A stretch of 9,149 nucleotides of DNA, from assembly GCA_021158725.1 (NCBI GenBank), contig JAGGUB010000028.1, forward strand, positions 1 to 9,149, written 5' to 3'. Below are positions 7,042 through 9,149 of this stretch, piece after piece. Position 1 is the stretch's first letter. Every line of letters begins with the position of its first letter. The notes under the pieces are model-generated. The model searched no databases, was not told the DNA's origin, and saw only the letters and a list, made by a program, of their open reading frames with translations. This DNA is from Caldifarciminota bacterium. GTDB taxonomy: Bacteria; Hydrothermota; UBA3073; NMUJ01. Made by a program: the position numbers and the translations under genes.

Positions 7042-9149
7042 TTCGTAACTATGTTTATAAGCTTTTTGGGTACCACGATGATACGTTTCACCTGCTTACC
7101 CATAATATGTTGCCGTATCTTAGGATGCTCCAGCGCCCTCTTACGTATATCGTCCTCTGTCACATCAAACGGTACCTGTAGACGTGCTCTAAGCTTACCA
7201 TCAACCTGCACCGGTATCTCAATCTCCGGTAGGTATACTTTCGCTGGATCATACTGAGGCCAACTCGTATGGAAAACAGAGCCCTCACCCCCAATCCTAT
7301 GCCATAACTCTTCCGCCAAATACGGTGCAAATGGTGCAATCAACTTCACCAACGTATAAAGCCCATAACCAAGCGTTTCATCCTTCTTAGACTTGTAGAA
7401 CTCATTGACAAGCTCCATCAACGCCGCTATCGCAGTATTATAGTGGAAATGCTCAATATCCTCCGTAACCTTCTTAATCGTGTAGTTAATCTTACGCAAC
7501 AATATACTATCATTTGCTGGTACATTCTTCGTGACTATATCTAAGTTCTCCGTCACAATCCTATAGACTCGATCAAGGAACCGCCGTGCACCTTCAACCA
7601 CACGTTCGCTCCATATACCTTCTTTTTCTGGTGGCCCCAGAAACAGCACCCCCACACGTGCAACGTCTGCACCTACCCGCTGCACGAGAGGCCTCACCGG
7701 TACAGCTGTACCCTTTGAAGATGACATCACCTTTCCGTCTTCATTCAATATCATACCCTGTGTGAACAACCGCAATGCAGGTTCACTCACCGGCGATATT
7801 CCTGCATCGTATAACACTTTTGTGATAAATCTGAAGTATATCAGGTGCCCGGTTGCATGCTCGATACCACCAATATATTGATCGATAGGCAACCACCTCT
7901 TCGCTACGTTAGGGTCAAATATCTCATTATCGTTATGTGGATCAGTGTATCGCAGTTGATACCATGATGAATCCACAAACGTATCCATAGTATCAGGGTC
8001 ACGCTTTGCATCCCCTCCACACCGTGGACACTTTGTATTTATGAATTCAGGCACCGACTCAAGTGGCGATTTACCTTTAGGAGCGTAATCCACCACTTCA
8101 GGTAATCTCACCGGCAACTCTTCCTCCGGTACAGGTACCACACCACAACGTGGACAATGTATCATAGGGATTGGTGCACCCCAATAACGTTGCCGTGACA
8201 CAAGCCAATCCCTAAGATGGAATTGCACCTCCCTACCTCCCAATCCCATAGCCTTAAGTTCATCCGCAACTGCTGAAATCCCCTCTTCCGATGTAAGCCC
8301 AGTAAACTTACCAGATTGTACCATCACCCCATACTCTTCATAAGCTTTATCGAGCGGTTCACTTAATTCACCATCCACAGGTTTAATCACCACCTTTATC
8401 GGTAACCCATACTTTTTAGCGAACTCAAAATCACGCTGATCATGTGCAGGTACACCCATTACGATACCTGTCCCATATGTAGCAAGCACATAATCACACA
8501 CATAGATCGGAATACGTTCACCTGTAAAAGGATGCACCGCATACATACCTGTGAATACTCCTGTCTTTTCGCGTTCACGTGATGTACGCTCTATCTCCGA
8601 AATCCTGAGCGACCTCTCGATATATTGGTGAACTTCCTCACTCAGGGGTAAACCCTCCAGTATCTCATGTTCTGGTGCTATCGCAATAAATGTCACCCCA
8701 AACACAGTATCCGCACGTGTTGTAAACACCGGCAACTGCTTATCGAACTCTGGTAACTTAAACACGATACGTACACCCTCACTCTTGCCGATCCAGTTTC
8801 GTTGCAGGTTTATCACCTCATCCGGCCATTTACCTTCGAGATACTTCAGATCATCCAGCAACCTCTCCGCATATGCGGTAATTTTGAAGAACCACTGTGT
8901 TAACTTACGTTTAACCACAACGCTGCTACAACGCCAACATCTGCCATCACTCACCTGCTCGTTAGCTAACACTGTTTGACAGTTTGGGCACCAATTCACA
9001 TACGCAGGTTTACGATAGGCTAACCCCCTCTTGTAAAGCAGAAGGAATATCCATTGTGTCCATTTGTAATACTTCGGTTCGCATGTCAGTATCTCACGTG
9101 TCCAATCATAACTTATACCCATAAGCCGATAGCTTTCACGTGATATCTC
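7038..9149 (-). CDS. leuS: Leucyl-tRNA synthetase, bacterial type (N-terminus beyond window edge)
   Basis: Class I synthetase that charges tRNA-Leu. The frame stays open to the window edge: nine more codons (EISRESYRL) precede MGISYDW at 9122, so that Met is internal and only the N-terminal part with the HIGH signature is missing. 703 residues are visible; the whole protein should be near 800 aa. Numbered from that Met: GISYDW (2-7); zinc module CPNC...CWRC (45-65); CP1 editing domain about 115-300 with the Thr-rich FTTRADT (133-139) and GVPAHDQRDFEF (223-234), where D231 corresponds to the conserved editing aspartate; second Cys pairs HCPRC and KCPRC (322-326, 364-368); DTMDTFVDSSWY (377-388); YIGGIEHA (416-423); KMSKS region VMSSSKG (465-471); anticodon-binding helices about 540-615; C-terminal VQVDGKLRA (638-646). 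Placement of CP1 after the zinc module and the C-terminal domain are bacterial-type. Odd: the KMSKS signature lacks both usual lysines. First visible gene of the - strand operon. Confidence 0.96.
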   Translation of the reverse strand, partial: EISRESYRLMGISYDWTREILTCEPKYYKWTQWIFLLLYKRGLAYRKPAYVNWCPNCQTVLANEQVSDGRCWRCSSVVVKRKLTQWFFKITAYAERLLDDLKYLEGKWPDEVINLQRNWIGKSEGVRIVFKLPEFDKQLPVFTTRADTVFGVTFIAIAPEHEILEGLPLSEEVHQYIERSLRISEIERTSREREKTGVFTGMYAVHPFTGERIPIYVCDYVLATYGTGIVMGVPAHDQRDFEFAKKYGLPIKVVIKPVDGELSEPLDKAYEEYGVMVQSGKFTGLTSEEGISAVADELKAMGLGGREVQFHLRDWLVSRQRYWGAPIPMIHCPRCGVVPVPEEELPVRLPEVVDYAPKGKSPLESVPEFINTKCPRCGGDAKRDPDTMDTFVDSSWYQLRYTDPHNDNEIFDPNVAKRWLPIDQYIGGIEHATGHLIYFRFITKVLYDAGISPVSEPALRLFTQGMILNEDGKVMSSSKGTAVPVRPLVQRVGADVARVGVLFLGPPEKEGIWSERVVEGARRFLDRVYRIVTENLDIVTKNVPANDSILLRKINYTIKKVTEDIEHFHYNTAIAALMELVNEFYKSKKDETLGYGLYTLVKLIAPFAPYLAEELWHRIGGEGSVFHTSWPQYDPAKVYLPEIEIPVQVDGKLRARLQVPFDVTEDDIRKRALEHPKIRQHIMGKQVKRIIVVPKKLINIVTK

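Noticed and set aside
7038..9149. Possible frameshift or pseudogene in leuS because of the odd KMSKS motif
   Set aside because: The frame is intact and all other motifs, zinc modules, editing residues and the C-terminal domain are in order.
1..9149. CRISPR arrays, tRNA genes, insertion sequences or attachment sites
   Set aside because: No spaced direct repeats, cloverleaf-like non-coding stretch or transposase motifs; the whole window is occupied by protein-coding genes.

Overview
The window is fully coding: seven genes in two convergent blocks, with no intergenic space. On the + strand, a truncated pheS and a complete pheT encode a phenylalanyl-tRNA synthetase of the archaeal/eukaryotic type. 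On the - strand, in transcription order, come a 5'-truncated leuS of bacterial type, an RNase HIII-HIT fusion gene, a small membrane protein, a secreted beta-propeller protein and a family 4-like glycosyltransferase. The four junctions of this set are ATGA or GTGA/TGATG overlaps, so it reads as one tightly coupled operon. The two blocks collide tail to tail, with pheT and the glycosyltransferase gene sharing 11 bp.

The organism is most likely a bacterium. LeuRS is bacterial type, RNase HIII is mainly bacterial, and the propeller protein ends in a PNPF-type sorting/FlgD-like domain of the kind found in Bacteroidetes/FCB and related candidate phyla. Frequent ATA and CGT codons, tight packing and an archaeal-type PheRS suggest a small-genome candidate phylum (WOR-3/Hydrothermae-like was my first thought). 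That placement is inference only. The + strand tends to carry more C than G even where it is the coding strand (pheS, pheT), which hints at replication-linked skew with the leuS operon on the leading strand.

Functionally, PheRS and LeuRS charge tRNA. Aminoacyl-tRNA synthetases also make Ap4A-type dinucleotides as a side reaction, and the HIT domain encoded directly after leuS belongs to a superfamily that degrades or transfers such nucleotides. The envelope-type genes (membrane protein, propeller, glycosyltransferase) seem to share transcription and not pathway.

The most notable item is the single-chain fusion of an RNase HIII catalytic domain, lacking the family's N-terminal substrate-binding domain, to a complete HIT domain. 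Next is the PheS active site, which has substitutions at several normally invariant positions. I found no RNA genes, CRISPR arrays, mobile elements, convincing terminators or promoters.
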